This document shows, one piece after another, positions 26,452-34,491 of a stretch of 41,683 nt of DNA; the first letter of the stretch is position 1, and the number at the start of each line of letters is the position of its first letter. The stretch lies in the NCBI GenBank assembly GCA_937885465.1, contig CAKZZM010000029.1:1-41683 (forward strand), given 5' to 3'. The notes below the pieces were generated by a model that saw only the letters and a list, made by a program, of their open reading frames with translations, searched no databases and was not told the DNA's origin. The position numbers were made by a program, and so were the translations under genes. Source of the DNA: an uncultured Bacteroidales bacterium. Its GTDB lineage: Bacteria > Bacteroidota > Bacteroidia > Bacteroidales > Paludibacteraceae.

Positions 26452-27753
26452 ATGGTAAGATTCAAAAATATATATCGTTGGACTTTTCTTCTCTTGCCGG
26501 TTTGCGTATTGTTCTCATGCAAGCATGATGAGGTGGAGTATCGTTCATTTAACCAGGTGGGTTTCCACCCGTATAAGGTAGAGATAACCGACCTTGATGA
26601 GGGTTTTCCTGAGGTGCCGAGTATCGCCTGTGCAGCGGATCTCGTTACGGAATCGGATAGCGATAAGGTACCGTCACCCCGCCGTACCACTTCTATCGCG
26701 GGTACACCGCTTGCAAAAGAGGTGTTGAGCGCAACAAATACACATAAGATTCACTCTATATCAGGCACATATATCTCGCATGACCAATATGGCAAGAAGA
26801 TAGTACTATCAGGAAAGGTAATGTTACCTGCAACGGGTAAGATAAAGAATATAATACTTATCAGCCACTACACTATAGGTGCTGCCTATGAGGCACCGTC
26901 AGAGTGCTTTCAGTTAGAGGGTATATTGGCAACGATGGGGTTTGCGCTCATCTTCCCCGATTATATAGGTTTTGGCGTGTCGTCTGACCGCGTTCACCCT
27001 TACCTCTGCGCTCACCTGACTGCGCATAATGTTGTTGATATGCTCGAAGCCGTAGTGCCTTATCTTGACAGCATAGGGCGTAGTCCTGTAAGCGATGAGA
27101 TTTACCTTATGGGCTATTCGCAAGGCGGGGCGACAACGGTGGCTGTACAGCGACTTTTGGAAACAGACCCCGCCTATCTTTCGAAGTATAAGGTTCGCCG
27201 CAACTTCGCCGGTGCCGGTCCGTACGATATTGCTGCTACCTACGACGAGGCGGTAGCCAATGATTATCTCGGCATACCTTGCGCCATACCAATGATTATT
27301 CAGGGTATGAACGAGGGGGAAAGGTTGAATTTGCGTTATGATGAGTTCTTTACTGACAACCTATTGAACAATTTTGAAGAATGGATAAACTCGAAAAAAT
27401 ACACAGTAGTGGAGATTGCAAAACTGATGGGGGTTAACCGTCTTAGTGAGTTTATGACCGAGGAAGCACGGCAAAAACGCTCTGCCAATACTTCTGTGCT
27501 ATATCGCGCCATGCTTCGCAATTCTATTGTGGCAGACGACGGCTGGTTGCCGCAGGCACCGCTATATATGTTCCACTCGCTTGACGATGATACCGTGCCT
27601 TTCCTCAATTCGCAGCGTGCAAAGGATAAGTTCGCTTATGCCAATGTGGAGTATAACTTCGGACATTACGGCACGCATCAAATGGGTTGCATCAGGTTTA
27701 TCGGATGCGTGAAGAAACTGCTTGAATCAGAAACGGATTTCGTAATTTATTGA
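26452..27753 (+). CDS. Lipoprotein alpha/beta hydrolase (secreted lipase/esterase-like)
   Basis: A protein of 433 residues with a lipoprotein signal (WTFLLLPVCVLFSC, Cys23). The hydrolase fold shows IILISHYTIGAAYEAPSECF, a cap-like region, and the nucleophile elbow GYSQGG with Ser223. The likely Asp lies in HSLDDDTVPF (around 377-379) and the His in FGHYGTHQMG (around 404-409). The pattern resembles secretory lipases and prolyl-oligopeptidase-like esterases that act on extracellular esters. It lies between two unknown envelope genes in one orientation, suggesting a small surface operon (25772-28615). Confidence 0.83.
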   Translation: MVRFKNIYRWTFLLLPVCVLFSCKHDEVEYRSFNQVGFHPYKVEITDLDEGFPEVPSIACAADLVTESDSDKVPSPRRTTSIAGTPLAKEVLSATNTHKIHSISGTYISHDQYGKKIVLSGKVMLPATGKIKNIILISHYTIGAAYEAPSECFQLEGILATMGFALIFPDYIGFGVSSDRVHPYLCAHLTAHNVVDMLEAVVPYLDSIGRSPVSDEIYLMGYSQGGATTVAVQRLLETDPAYLSKYKVRRNFAGAGPYDIAATYDEAVANDYLGIPCAIPMIIQGMNEGERLNLRYDEFFTDNLLNNFEEWINSKKYTVVEIAKLMGVNRLSEFMTEEARQKRSANTSVLYRAMLRNSIVADDGWLPQAPLYMFHSLDDDTVPFLNSQRAKDKFAYANVEYNFGHYGTHQMGCIRFIGCVKKLLESETDFVIY

Positions 27754-27760
27754 TAGTGGT

Positions 27761-28615
27761 ATGAAGAAGAGTATATTGTACATATTGCCGATATTATATG
27801 TTATAATGTCAGCCTGCAACCCTAAAGCAGAGTATTCGGTGAAACCGGTGAAAATTGATATAATTGTTGACACGACTTCTATCACGGCTGCGTCTGCAAA
27901 GGTTGATATAGTACCGCAAGAGGATGTCTATTACTACTGCGGTATATCCGCATTAGAGACTTTTAATAATCACGGCTATGATTTTCGCTTTATGCAATAT
28001 ATGGTTGATTCCATATATTCTGATTATCTGAGTTGGCGCAAGGAATTGCTTGTTGAGAGTTCTCCTTATGTGGCATCGTTCTCGTCGCATAGTCTCGGTT
28101 ATGGTAAGGACTCGCGTATATTCTCCAATTTGGAAGAGAATTCGGAATATGTGGTATATGCCTTTTGCGTTAATCCGGATGCCGTCGCACCGATGGGAGA
28201 GTTGTTTTGTAAGGTGATCGAAACAAAAGATACTACCACTTCATCGCTTACTTTTGCTTATAGCATAGATAAGAAGTCTGAGGGAATTTGGTTCACTATC
28301 GAGCCTTCAAACGATGAAGAAACTTATATTATTGATATCACTGACCTCGAGTCTCTAAAATGGTATTCGAGTGTGGATGAGTATTTTCAGGCTCTTGCAT
28401 ATCTATATAGTCAGATGTCAGGGACTAATGATAATATGTTGATAAGAGGTTTTCATTCGGTTAACTTAAGTAAGGTGGGGGCAATAGAAGGAGAGGAATA
28501 TGTGGTAATTGCAGCAGGATACGATAAGTCTGTTCTCACTCCCGTTTACTCCGCTTCCTTCATCTTCTCTGAAGATATGGAAGAGAAGGCACATGTTCCG
28601 TTGGTGGTGAAATAG
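27761..28615 (+). CDS. Two-domain lipoprotein of unknown function
   Basis: A protein of 284 residues with a lipoprotein signal (SILYILPILYVIMSAC, Cys19). The mature protein appears to hold two Ig/fibronectin-like beta modules: one of the form SITAASAKVDIVPQEDVYYY followed by LEENSEYVVYAFCV, and a second beginning LTFAYSIDKKSEGIWFTI. It shares this order, length and spacing with the lipoprotein at 33421-34278, so the two are probably distant paralogs. It is 7 bp after the hydrolase gene and 30 bp before tyrS. The function is unknown; surface binding is possible but not shown. Confidence 0.75.
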   Translation: MKKSILYILPILYVIMSACNPKAEYSVKPVKIDIIVDTTSITAASAKVDIVPQEDVYYYCGISALETFNNHGYDFRFMQYMVDSIYSDYLSWRKELLVESSPYVASFSSHSLGYGKDSRIFSNLEENSEYVVYAFCVNPDAVAPMGELFCKVIETKDTTTSSLTFAYSIDKKSEGIWFTIEPSNDEETYIIDITDLESLKWYSSVDEYFQALAYLYSQMSGTNDNMLIRGFHSVNLSKVGAIEGEEYVVIAAGYDKSVLTPVYSASFIFSEDMEEKAHVPLVVK

Positions 28616-28645
28616 ATGTTTAATGTTTAATTTTTAATTACTTCG

Positions 28646-29938
28646 ATGAATTTTGTAGAAGAATTGCGTTGGAGGGGCATGCTCCAAGATATCATGCCGG
28701 GAACGGAAGAACAACTGCAGAAAGAGCAGACTACTGCTTATGTGGGTATTGACCCGACTGCAGACTCTCTTCATATAGGGCACCTGTGCGGCATAATGAT
28801 GCTTCGCCATTTGCAGCGTTGCGGGCATAAACCTATTGCTCTTATAGGTGGTGCTACGGGTATGATTGGGGACCCGAGCGGTAAATCGGCAGAGAGAAAC
28901 TTGCTGACAGAAGATACGCTGAGGCATAATCAAGAGTGCATAAAGAAGCAACTCTCTCGCTTCCTCGATTTTGAAAGCGATGCACCTAATGCAGCAGAAC
29001 TCGTCAATAACTACGACTGGATGAAAGATTTTACCTTCCTCGATTTCGCACGGGAGGTTGGTAAACTCATAACCGTCAATTATATGATGGCGAAAGACTC
29101 TGTCAAGAAACGCTTTAACGGTGAGTTCTCACAAGGTATGTCGTTCACGGAATTTACCTATCAACTGCTGCAAGGCTACGATTTCGTTTGGCTCAATGAG
29201 CATAAGAACTGCCTTATGCAGATGGGCGGTAGCGACCAATGGGGAAATATAACCACGGGTATTGAACTGATGCGTAAGATGAATGGCAAGACCGCTTTCG
29301 CCTTGACATGTCCGCTGATAACCAAAGCCGACGGCGGTAAGTTCGGAAAGACGGAGAGCGGGAATATATGGCTCGACCGCCGCTATACCTCGCCGTATAA
29401 GTTCTATCAGTTCTGGCTTAATGTGAGCGATGCAGATGCTGAGCGTTATATAAAGATTTTCACCTCTCTCTCAAAAGAAGAGATTGACTCTCTTATTAAG
29501 GAACATCAGGAAGCACCACACCTTAGAGTACTGCAAAAACGCCTTGCAAAAGAGGTTACGGTTATGGTTCATTCGTCAGAGGACTATGAGGCAGCGGTAG
29601 AGGCGTCGGGCATACTTTTCGGCAACGCCACCTCTGAGGCACTGCGCCGTCTTGACGAAGAGATGCTGTTGCAAGTATTAGACGGAGTGCCGCAGTTCGA
29701 AATATCGCGAGCCGACATCGAGGCCGGTATCGACCCGCTTGAACTACTTGCTGTTAAAACACAAATATTCCCCTCTAAAAATGAGGCGAGAAAGATGTTG
29801 CAAGCAGGCGGTGTGTCGCTCAATAAAGAGAAACTGACGGATTTGCAAAAGCCAATCACATCTGAGGCTCTTCTTAATAATAAGTACTTCCTCTTCGGGC
29901 GCGGCAAAAAGAACTATTTCCTCGTTGTAATCAAATAA
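28646..29938 (+). CDS. tyrS: Tyrosyl-tRNA synthetase
   Basis: Charges tRNA-Tyr. The 430 residues have the class I signatures HIGH (residues 43-46, in SLHIGHLCGIM) and KFGKT near residue 232 (the KMSKS equivalent), with tyrosine-pocket motifs YVGIDPTADSLH, QMGGSDQWGNI and TYQLLQGYDF. The C-terminal S4-like RNA-binding domain is present (FPSKNEARKMLQAGGVSLN). It ends the plus-strand run and is followed by a strong bidirectional terminator. Confidence 0.97.
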   Translation: MNFVEELRWRGMLQDIMPGTEEQLQKEQTTAYVGIDPTADSLHIGHLCGIMMLRHLQRCGHKPIALIGGATGMIGDPSGKSAERNLLTEDTLRHNQECIKKQLSRFLDFESDAPNAAELVNNYDWMKDFTFLDFAREVGKLITVNYMMAKDSVKKRFNGEFSQGMSFTEFTYQLLQGYDFVWLNEHKNCLMQMGGSDQWGNITTGIELMRKMNGKTAFALTCPLITKADGGKFGKTESGNIWLDRRYTSPYKFYQFWLNVSDADAERYIKIFTSLSKEEIDSLIKEHQEAPHLRVLQKRLAKEVTVMVHSSEDYEAAVEASGILFGNATSEALRRLDEEMLLQVLDGVPQFEISRADIEAGIDPLELLAVKTQIFPSKNEARKMLQAGGVSLNKEKLTDLQKPITSEALLNNKYFLFGRGKKNYFLVVIK

Positions 29939-29967
29939 TAACGGGAAGTAAGGCAAATGTGCAATAT

Positions 29968-29999
29968 AAAACGGAGCAGACTTTGGTCTGCTCCGTTTT
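29968..29999. terminator. Bidirectional terminator between tyrS and korB
   Basis: AAAACGGAGCAGAC (29968-29981) and GTCTGCTCCGTTTT (29986-29999) form a perfect 14-bp stem with loop TTTG. It is flanked by T on one side and A on the other, so it can end transcription from tyrS and from korB, which converge here. Confidence 0.9.
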
Positions 30000-30033
30000 T
30001 ATATCATTGTGCACACCGAAGGTGACAAGTCAC

Positions 30034-30116
30034 TTAGTACTTCGTACATAGCGCAAGCGGTACTTCGTCACTTAGCGTAAACGGTACTTCGTCACTTAGC
30101 GTAAGCGGTACTTTGT
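30034..30116. repeat. AGCGTAAGCGGTAC / ACTTCGT mixed repeat array after korB
   Basis: The 180-bp gap between tyrS and korB holds, after the terminator, three units close to AGCGTAAGCGGTACTTCGT joined by CACTT (near 30049, 30074 and 30098). The array runs right up to the korB stop codon at 30119. The same units occur inside korA and before the glycosyltransferase gene at 39733. Confidence 0.85.
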
Positions 30117-30118
30117 GA

Positions 30119-31150
30119 TTACCATGTCTCTAATGTGCCGGTTAGTTCGTCGAAATTATGAATTTTGGCGGTTGCTCGGATGTTGTCTATCTGTTGATGG
30201 ACGGCGTTGTCGTATGTGTCTGCGGCGACATTGCGTATCACGCCGAGCGCGATGGGCAGAGTGGTGGTCTGCCCTGCTTCCATAGCAACCTTCTCTTCAA
30301 TGCTATCGGGTTGCCCCATAAGGGCGAGCATACGGTGGAGGGTGGGGTCAGGCGTGGTGGCATCGTGGATGAGGACGCGTGAGTCATCGGCGGACACAAC
30401 GATAAGGGTAGGGATAACGGTCGAATAGTCGAGTGCCAGACCTTTGTCGCGGTTCTTGCCAAAGAGCATCGGCTGACCTTGTTCAAGGATAATAGTCCTC
30501 TCCGCCCTTTCTTCTCGGTTTGCAATAAAAGAGTGTGTGCCGTTGTTGAAGATGACGCAGTTCACGAGGCACTCAACGAGAGATGCTCCTCTGTGTTTAT
30601 CGGCCTGAACGAGGCAGCGGACGGTGGTGGGCATATCCACATCGAGAGTTCGAGCGAAGAAGGTGCCGCGGGCACCGAAACATAACTCTGCGGGGATAAA
30701 CGGGCGCTCAACAGTGCCAAAAGGTGACGACTTGCTGACGAAACCCTTAGGGGAAGTGGGGGAGTACTGCCCTTTGGTAAGACCGTAAATGCGATTATTG
30801 AAAAGGCAGATATTGATGTCTATATTGCGGCGGAGAGAATGAATGAAATGGTTTCCACCGATGGCGAGGCAGTCGCCATCGCCTGTCATCTGCCAAACGG
30901 TTAGTTCAGGGTGAGCGGTCTTGACACCTGTTGCTATTGCTGCACCGCGTCCGTGGATAGTGTTGAACCCGTAAGGCGAGAGGTAGTGCGGCATGCGAGA
31001 GGAGCAACCGATACCGGAAATGACGGCTATTTGATGAGGCGGAACGCCTATCTCTGCCATGGCTTTTTGCAGAGCTGTTGCAATAGCGTGGTCACCGCAG
31101 CCCGGACAAAAACGAACATATTGATCTGACTTGAAATCTTGTGCTTCCAT
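30119..31150 (-). CDS. korB: 2-oxoacid:ferredoxin oxidoreductase beta subunit (2-oxoglutarate type)
   Basis: The thiamine-diphosphate subunit of a CoA-dependent 2-oxoacid oxidoreductase that reduces ferredoxin in the cytoplasm. The start MEAQDFKSDQY (31150) gives 343 residues; a GTG two codons earlier overlaps the korA stop. Motifs are RFCPGCGDHAI, ISGIGCSSRMPHYL, GRGAAIATGVK, the ThDP/metal motif GDGDCLAIGGNHFIH, and FNNRIYGLTKGQYSPTS. It follows korA by 2 bp. 2-oxoglutarate is the likely substrate on general resemblance to Bacteroidales KorB; sequence alone does not prove it. Confidence 0.92.
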   Translation of the reverse strand: MEAQDFKSDQYVRFCPGCGDHAIATALQKAMAEIGVPPHQIAVISGIGCSSRMPHYLSPYGFNTIHGRGAAIATGVKTAHPELTVWQMTGDGDCLAIGGNHFIHSLRRNIDINICLFNNRIYGLTKGQYSPTSPKGFVSKSSPFGTVERPFIPAELCFGARGTFFARTLDVDMPTTVRCLVQADKHRGASLVECLVNCVIFNNGTHSFIANREERAERTIILEQGQPMLFGKNRDKGLALDYSTVIPTLIVVSADDSRVLIHDATTPDPTLHRMLALMGQPDSIEEKVAMEAGQTTTLPIALGVIRNVAADTYDNAVHQQIDNIRATAKIHNFDELTGTLETW

Positions 31151-31152
31151 AA

Positions 31153-33309
31153 TCACTTATCACTTATCTCTTTTAACTTTTCAACTATATATTCCACTTG
31201 GAATGGTTGACCTTCTATCTGATTGATTTGCTCGATATGAATATCCGGGAATTGCGAACGCAGATAGGAGGCGAATTGTCCTGTGTTGAGTTCGCAGACC
31301 ACGATGCGTTTGTAGCGTGATAGTACCTCGTGAGTGTTGAGGGGTAGAGGGTTGATATAGTTGAAGTGTGCCACATCTACTGTGCCGCGGTTATTGTGCC
31401 TTGTGGAGAACGTCTCCGAACGTTCTGTAGTGGAGAACGTCTCCGAACGTTCTAAATTTGCGTTGTGCCTTGTGGAGAACGTCTCCGAACGTTCTAAAAT
31501 TGCGTGATAAGAGATTGCCGCTTCACGCAGGTGTCCCTCTGTGCTGCCCCAGCCGACGAGTAGAGTGCTGTGATTGGAGAATGTCTCCGGATTTCCCGGA
31601 TTTTCCGGACATTCCGGGCTTTCCGGATTTCCCGGATTTTCCGGATTTTCCGGCCATTCCGGGCTTTCCGGATTCTCCGGATTTTCCGGACTTCCCGGAC
31701 TTTCGTCTTCGGGTGACCAAACGCTGAGAGGGGGAATGGAGTTTGCTACTTGTGCCACTTTGGCTGCCCTTATCTTGACCATCTGCTCGTGGTTGCGCGG
31801 GTTGGTGGAGATGGTGCCGCTTTCGGCATCTCTTTCGAGTCCTATATTGCGGTGCTCGTAGCCTTCCATCCCGGGGTATGCCCAATAGCGGATGCCGCGC
31901 TCATCGCGCATAGCCGGATTGAACGGCTCCTTAGCGTAAGCGGTACATGGCGAAAGCGGTACATAGCGTAAGCGGTACATAGCGCAAGCTGTACTTTGTC
32001 GAGGCTTCGATGGCACGCCTTGCGGGGTTATGGAGGGGAGATCGGCAAGATGTGGTATTTGCCAGATAGAGGTGCCGTTGGCAAGATATGTGTCGGAGAG
32101 AAGAATGACGGGGGTCATGTTTTCAAGTGCTATCTTCGCTGCCATATAGGCGTAGTGAAAACAGTTTGCGGGTGTCGAAGCAGCCATCACGACAACGGGA
32201 CATTCGCCGTTGCGCCCGTATAAAGATAAAAGAAGATCGGTCTGTTCCGTCTTTGTAGGCAAGCCGGTGGACGGCCCGCCGCGCTGTACATCGATGACGA
32301 CGAGCGGTAACTCTGCCATGACGGCAAGACCTATAGCCTCACTCTTGAGCGATAGTCCCGGACCGGAGGTGGAAGTAACAGCAAGGTCACCGGCGAAGGC
32401 AGCACCTATGGCGGTGCATACGCCGGCTATCTCGTCTTCTGCCTGAATGGTTATGACTCCGCAGTCTTTACGGGCGGCGAGTTCTTGTAGGATATCCGTT
32501 GCGGGCGTTATAGGATATGAGCCGAGCAGGAGTTGCTTGCCGGCCTTCTCGGCTGCGGCAATTAGTCCCCATGCCGTTGCCTTATTGCCGGCTATCGAGG
32601 TGTGGCGGACAGCCGGGACAGTATCGTACTTCGTACTTCGTACTTCGTACTTCGTACTTCGTCTGATTTGATTAACAGATAGGGCGAGGTTCTGCCCGTA
32701 GTTGTAGCCGTCGGTGAGGACTTTAACATTAGGCGTGATGAGAGCGGGCTTCTTGCGAAACTTATCTTCGAGGAAAGAGATAGCATGATCGATAGGACGA
32801 TCGAATAGCCAGCAGACGAGACCAAGTGCGAACATGTTCTTTGAACGAACGATAGACTTGATGTCAAGCCCGGAATCTTTGAGCGACTCTTTGGTGAGGG
32901 TGGTAAGCGGAATCGGAACAACCTGCACCGTTTCGGGCAGACGGAGTTCCGTGAAAGGGTTATCGGTCATATATTGCGCCTTCTCAAGATCTTTGGCAGA
33001 GAAGGAATCAATATCACAGACGATGATTGAGTGCGGGTGTATATGCTCAGTGTTTACCTTCAGTGCGGCAGCATTCATCGCTACAAGAACATCGGCTTTA
33101 TCACCCGGAGTATATACGTTCTTGCCGAGGCAGACCTGAAAACCGCTGACACCGCCTAAGGTGCCTTGCGGAGCACGAATCTCTGCGGGAAAATCAGGAA
33201 AAGTGGATATCTCGTCTCCAAGAATGGCAGAGAGAGAAGAGAATAGATTGCCGGTGAGTTGCATACCGTCACCGCTATCACCGACAAAGCGGACTACTAC
33301 TGATTGCAT
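31153..33309 (-). CDS. korA: 2-oxoacid:ferredoxin oxidoreductase alpha subunit (gamma-alpha fusion) with four repeat insertions
   Basis: A fusion of the gamma domain (residues 1 to about 190, beginning VVVRFVGDSGDGMQLTGN) and the alpha/pyrimidine-binding domain (about 235-440: LLGSYPITPATDI, QAEDEIAGVCTAIGAAFAG, TSTSGPGLSLKSEAIGLA), plus the C-terminal domain (VVCELNTGQFASYLRSQF). Its 718 residues are about 100 more than the roughly 610-620 I expect. The excess is four in-frame repeat blocks: residues about 217-229 (STKYEVR heptads in the gamma-alpha linker), 438-459 (MYRLRYVPLS type), 536-574 (thirteen E-N-P-like tripeptides) and 605-636 (ERSETFST units). All four lie outside conserved motifs, so the enzyme is probably still functional. 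It heads the korAB operon. Confidence 0.92.
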   Translation of the reverse strand: MQSVVVRFVGDSGDGMQLTGNLFSSLSAILGDEISTFPDFPAEIRAPQGTLGGVSGFQVCLGKNVYTPGDKADVLVAMNAAALKVNTEHIHPHSIIVCDIDSFSAKDLEKAQYMTDNPFTELRLPETVQVVPIPLTTLTKESLKDSGLDIKSIVRSKNMFALGLVCWLFDRPIDHAISFLEDKFRKKPALITPNVKVLTDGYNYGQNLALSVNQIRRSTKYEVRSTKYDTVPAVRHTSIAGNKATAWGLIAAAEKAGKQLLLGSYPITPATDILQELAARKDCGVITIQAEDEIAGVCTAIGAAFAGDLAVTSTSGPGLSLKSEAIGLAVMAELPLVVIDVQRGGPSTGLPTKTEQTDLLLSLYGRNGECPVVVMAASTPANCFHYAYMAAKIALENMTPVILLSDTYLANGTSIWQIPHLADLPSITPQGVPSKPRQSTACAMYRLRYVPLSPCTAYAKEPFNPAMRDERGIRYWAYPGMEGYEHRNIGLERDAESGTISTNPRNHEQMVKIRAAKVAQVANSIPPLSVWSPEDESPGSPENPENPESPEWPENPENPGNPESPECPENPGNPETFSNHSTLLVGWGSTEGHLREAAISYHAILERSETFSTRHNANLERSETFSTTERSETFSTRHNNRGTVDVAHFNYINPLPLNTHEVLSRYKRIVVCELNTGQFASYLRSQFPDIHIEQINQIEGQPFQVEYIVEKLKEISDK
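31403..31495. repeat. Palindromic element, three copies inside korA
   Basis: Three near-identical copies at 31403-31426, 31430-31453 and 31472-31495 consist of GTGGAGAACGTCTCC followed by GAACGTTCT. Each contains a 5-bp hairpin (GGAGA...TCTCC) and the palindrome GAACGTTC. Copies 1 and 2 are spaced 27 bp. In korA they read ERSETFST in frame without stops. Confidence 0.95.
31576..31704. repeat. 9-bp minisatellite inside korA, preceded by a degenerate palindromic core
   Basis: Thirteen tandem 9-bp units of the form CGGATTTTC run from 31588 to 31704; variants such as CGGACATTC and CGGGCTTTC recur in the same order, showing a higher-order duplication. In korA they encode (E/G)-(N/S/W/C)-P tripeptides. 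Immediately before, 31576-31588 reads GGAGAATGTCTCC, one base from the palindromic core GGAGAACGTCTCC. Confidence 0.95.
31933..31996. repeat. 16-bp tandem repeat inside korA
   Basis: Four tandem 16-bp units (31933, 31949, 31965, 31981) of the form AGCGTAAGCGGTACAT are separated by only 1-4 base differences. The total of 64 bp is translated in frame within korA at residues about 438-459. Confidence 0.95.
32625..32659. repeat. 7-bp tandem repeat inside korA
   Basis: Five perfect copies of CGTACTT. Read on the korA strand, 21 bp (three units) give the seven-residue repeat STKYEVR. The reverse complement, AAGTACG, is one base from the AAGTACA units in the lepA leader. Confidence 0.95.
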
Positions 33310-33335
33310 CGTATGAAAAAATGTAAATTTTAGTG

Positions 33336-33343
33336 CAAAGTTA
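33336..33343 (-). promoter_or_regulatory. -7 promoter element for korAB
   Basis: On the minus strand this reads TAACTTTG, a consensus -7 box located 27 bp before the korA start. No clear TTTG lies at the expected -33 distance. Confidence 0.5.
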
Positions 33344-33420
33344 CAATTAAAAACGAAAAATTAAAAGTGAAAAATGAAAAATTTCTCACTTTAATTCTCT
33401 AACGTCAACAGCGAGGCATT

Positions 33421-34278
33421 TTATTCGATGAAAGCGATAAGGTATGCAGCCTCGCCGTTGACGGCTTCGGTGTATGGGGCAGCGAAGAATATATAATAGG
33501 TATCGGTGCGTAAGGAAAGGGTCGGATCGCTGAGGCGGAAGTGTTGTGTGCCTTTATAGATAGGCAGCGGATAACCCTCATTATCGTACCAAATGACGAA
33601 ATCGTTAATCTCTGCCTCTATCGCTTCCTGAGTCGGGTCGGCATCATTGGTGAACTCGAACCAATCGTCTATCGTTTCATAAAAGAAGATATACGGTTCG
33701 GCGGTTGTAGGGGTGATAGAGAGTGTGTCATCTCCCGTAATGTCGATGCTTAACAGCATAGCCGATTTGGAGATGGCGGTTGTGGTTATCGGAAATCGCT
33801 CAACCTTGCCGATTGTCCTTAATTGTTCGGATGGGCTACCGTCCTTTGTGTCGAATCGAAAGAGACAGAGTTGATACGAAGCAGAGGATGTGAGGTGGCG
33901 GAAATGAAGGGTCTGTACACCTTCGTAAAGAAGGTCAGCGAGTGAGAGCGATTGCCCCGTGTTTTCTGCTTGGAGAAGTGCTGAGTTAAGATGCTGCGTT
34001 TGCTTCATTATGATAGCGGCATCACTCGTGTCGGAGAGATACTCGTCAGAGGTGAGTAAGGCAGCGGTGTAGAAAATAGTGCCGTCGGCAGGCTCAATGC
34101 GAACGGATAGGGTAGTAGCGGTAACACCGACAACTCCTACAGAAAAAAAAGGACTCTCCGATTCAATGTCGTCATTACTATTTTGCCTACTGCACGAAGC
34201 GCAGAGTTGTAGCAATAGAGCGAGGGGAAGAATAGTATAGAGAGATGAGTGGCGAAACGGAAACATAAAATTTGACAT
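33421..34278 (-). CDS. Two-domain lipoprotein, probable paralog of the gene at 27761
   Basis: A protein of 285 residues. A hydrophobic stretch (LYTILPLALLLQLCASC) leads to a lipobox-like LCASC. The mature part repeats the layout of the lipoprotein at 27761-28615: an early beta module (TATTLSVRIEPADGTIFYTA, later LTSSASYQLCLFRF) followed by a second module (SAMLLSIDITGDDTLSITP, EPYIFFYETIDDWFEF) and a final strand near the end. Overall identity is low by eye; length, order and the position of the acidic DDW/DEY helix agree. The function is unknown. It lies 111 bp downstream of the korA start, with a -7 promoter element of its own. Confidence 0.75.
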   Translation of the reverse strand: MSNFMFPFRHSSLYTILPLALLLQLCASCSRQNSNDDIESESPFFSVGVVGVTATTLSVRIEPADGTIFYTAALLTSDEYLSDTSDAAIIMKQTQHLNSALLQAENTGQSLSLADLLYEGVQTLHFRHLTSSASYQLCLFRFDTKDGSPSEQLRTIGKVERFPITTTAISKSAMLLSIDITGDDTLSITPTTAEPYIFFYETIDDWFEFTNDADPTQEAIEAEINDFVIWYDNEGYPLPIYKGTQHFRLSDPTLSLRTDTYYIFFAAPYTEAVNGEAAYLIAFIE

Positions 34279-34285
34279 AATGTTT

Positions 34286-34293
34286 GCAAAGAT
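34286..34293 (-). promoter_or_regulatory. -7 promoter element for the 33421 lipoprotein
   Basis: The minus strand reads TATCTTTG, matching TAnnTTTG, 7 bp before the start codon. This would make a nearly leaderless message. No clear -33 element is seen. The 213-bp divergent gap (34279-34491) also carries the promoter of the next plus-strand gene. Confidence 0.45.
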
Positions 34294-34383
34294 ACTAAAA
34301 TATTGACAAAATGTAAGAATATTTATTAAATTTCTGACATTTTGACACGATATTGCTATTTTTTTTATTTTTTTGCACTTAAA

Positions 34384-34415
34384 TTTGCAGGTAAAAATAA
34401 TAAATTGTAACTTTG
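34384..34415 (+). promoter_or_regulatory. Promoter for the secreted repeat protein
   Basis: TTTG at 34384-34387 and TAACTTTG at 34408-34415 are separated by exactly 20 nt, a strong match to the Bacteroidota promoter form. It gives a leader of about 70 nt, AT-rich and without obvious structure. Confidence 0.8.
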
Positions 34416-34491
34416 CCGTTCGAATTAAAGTGTAATTGAAGCAAAATTGATAAAAAACATAAATACAAATAACAATTTAAATTTTATAATT

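Noticed and set aside
31403..31495. CRISPR array
   Set aside because: Repeats are adjacent or separated by 3-18 bp of repeat-derived sequence, without uniform unique spacers and without cas genes.
31574..31861. Plus-strand open frame with collagen-like G-F-S-G-F-P repeats
   Set aside because: It is the antisense reading of the 9-bp minisatellite in korA; it has no start context, no flanking domain, and korA on the other strand is clearly real.
31918..31932. A further copy of the palindromic core before the 16-bp array in korA
   Set aside because: Only GAAC-CTCC-type bases remain, and the encoded residues (KEPFNPAM) may be native KorA sequence, so it is not counted.
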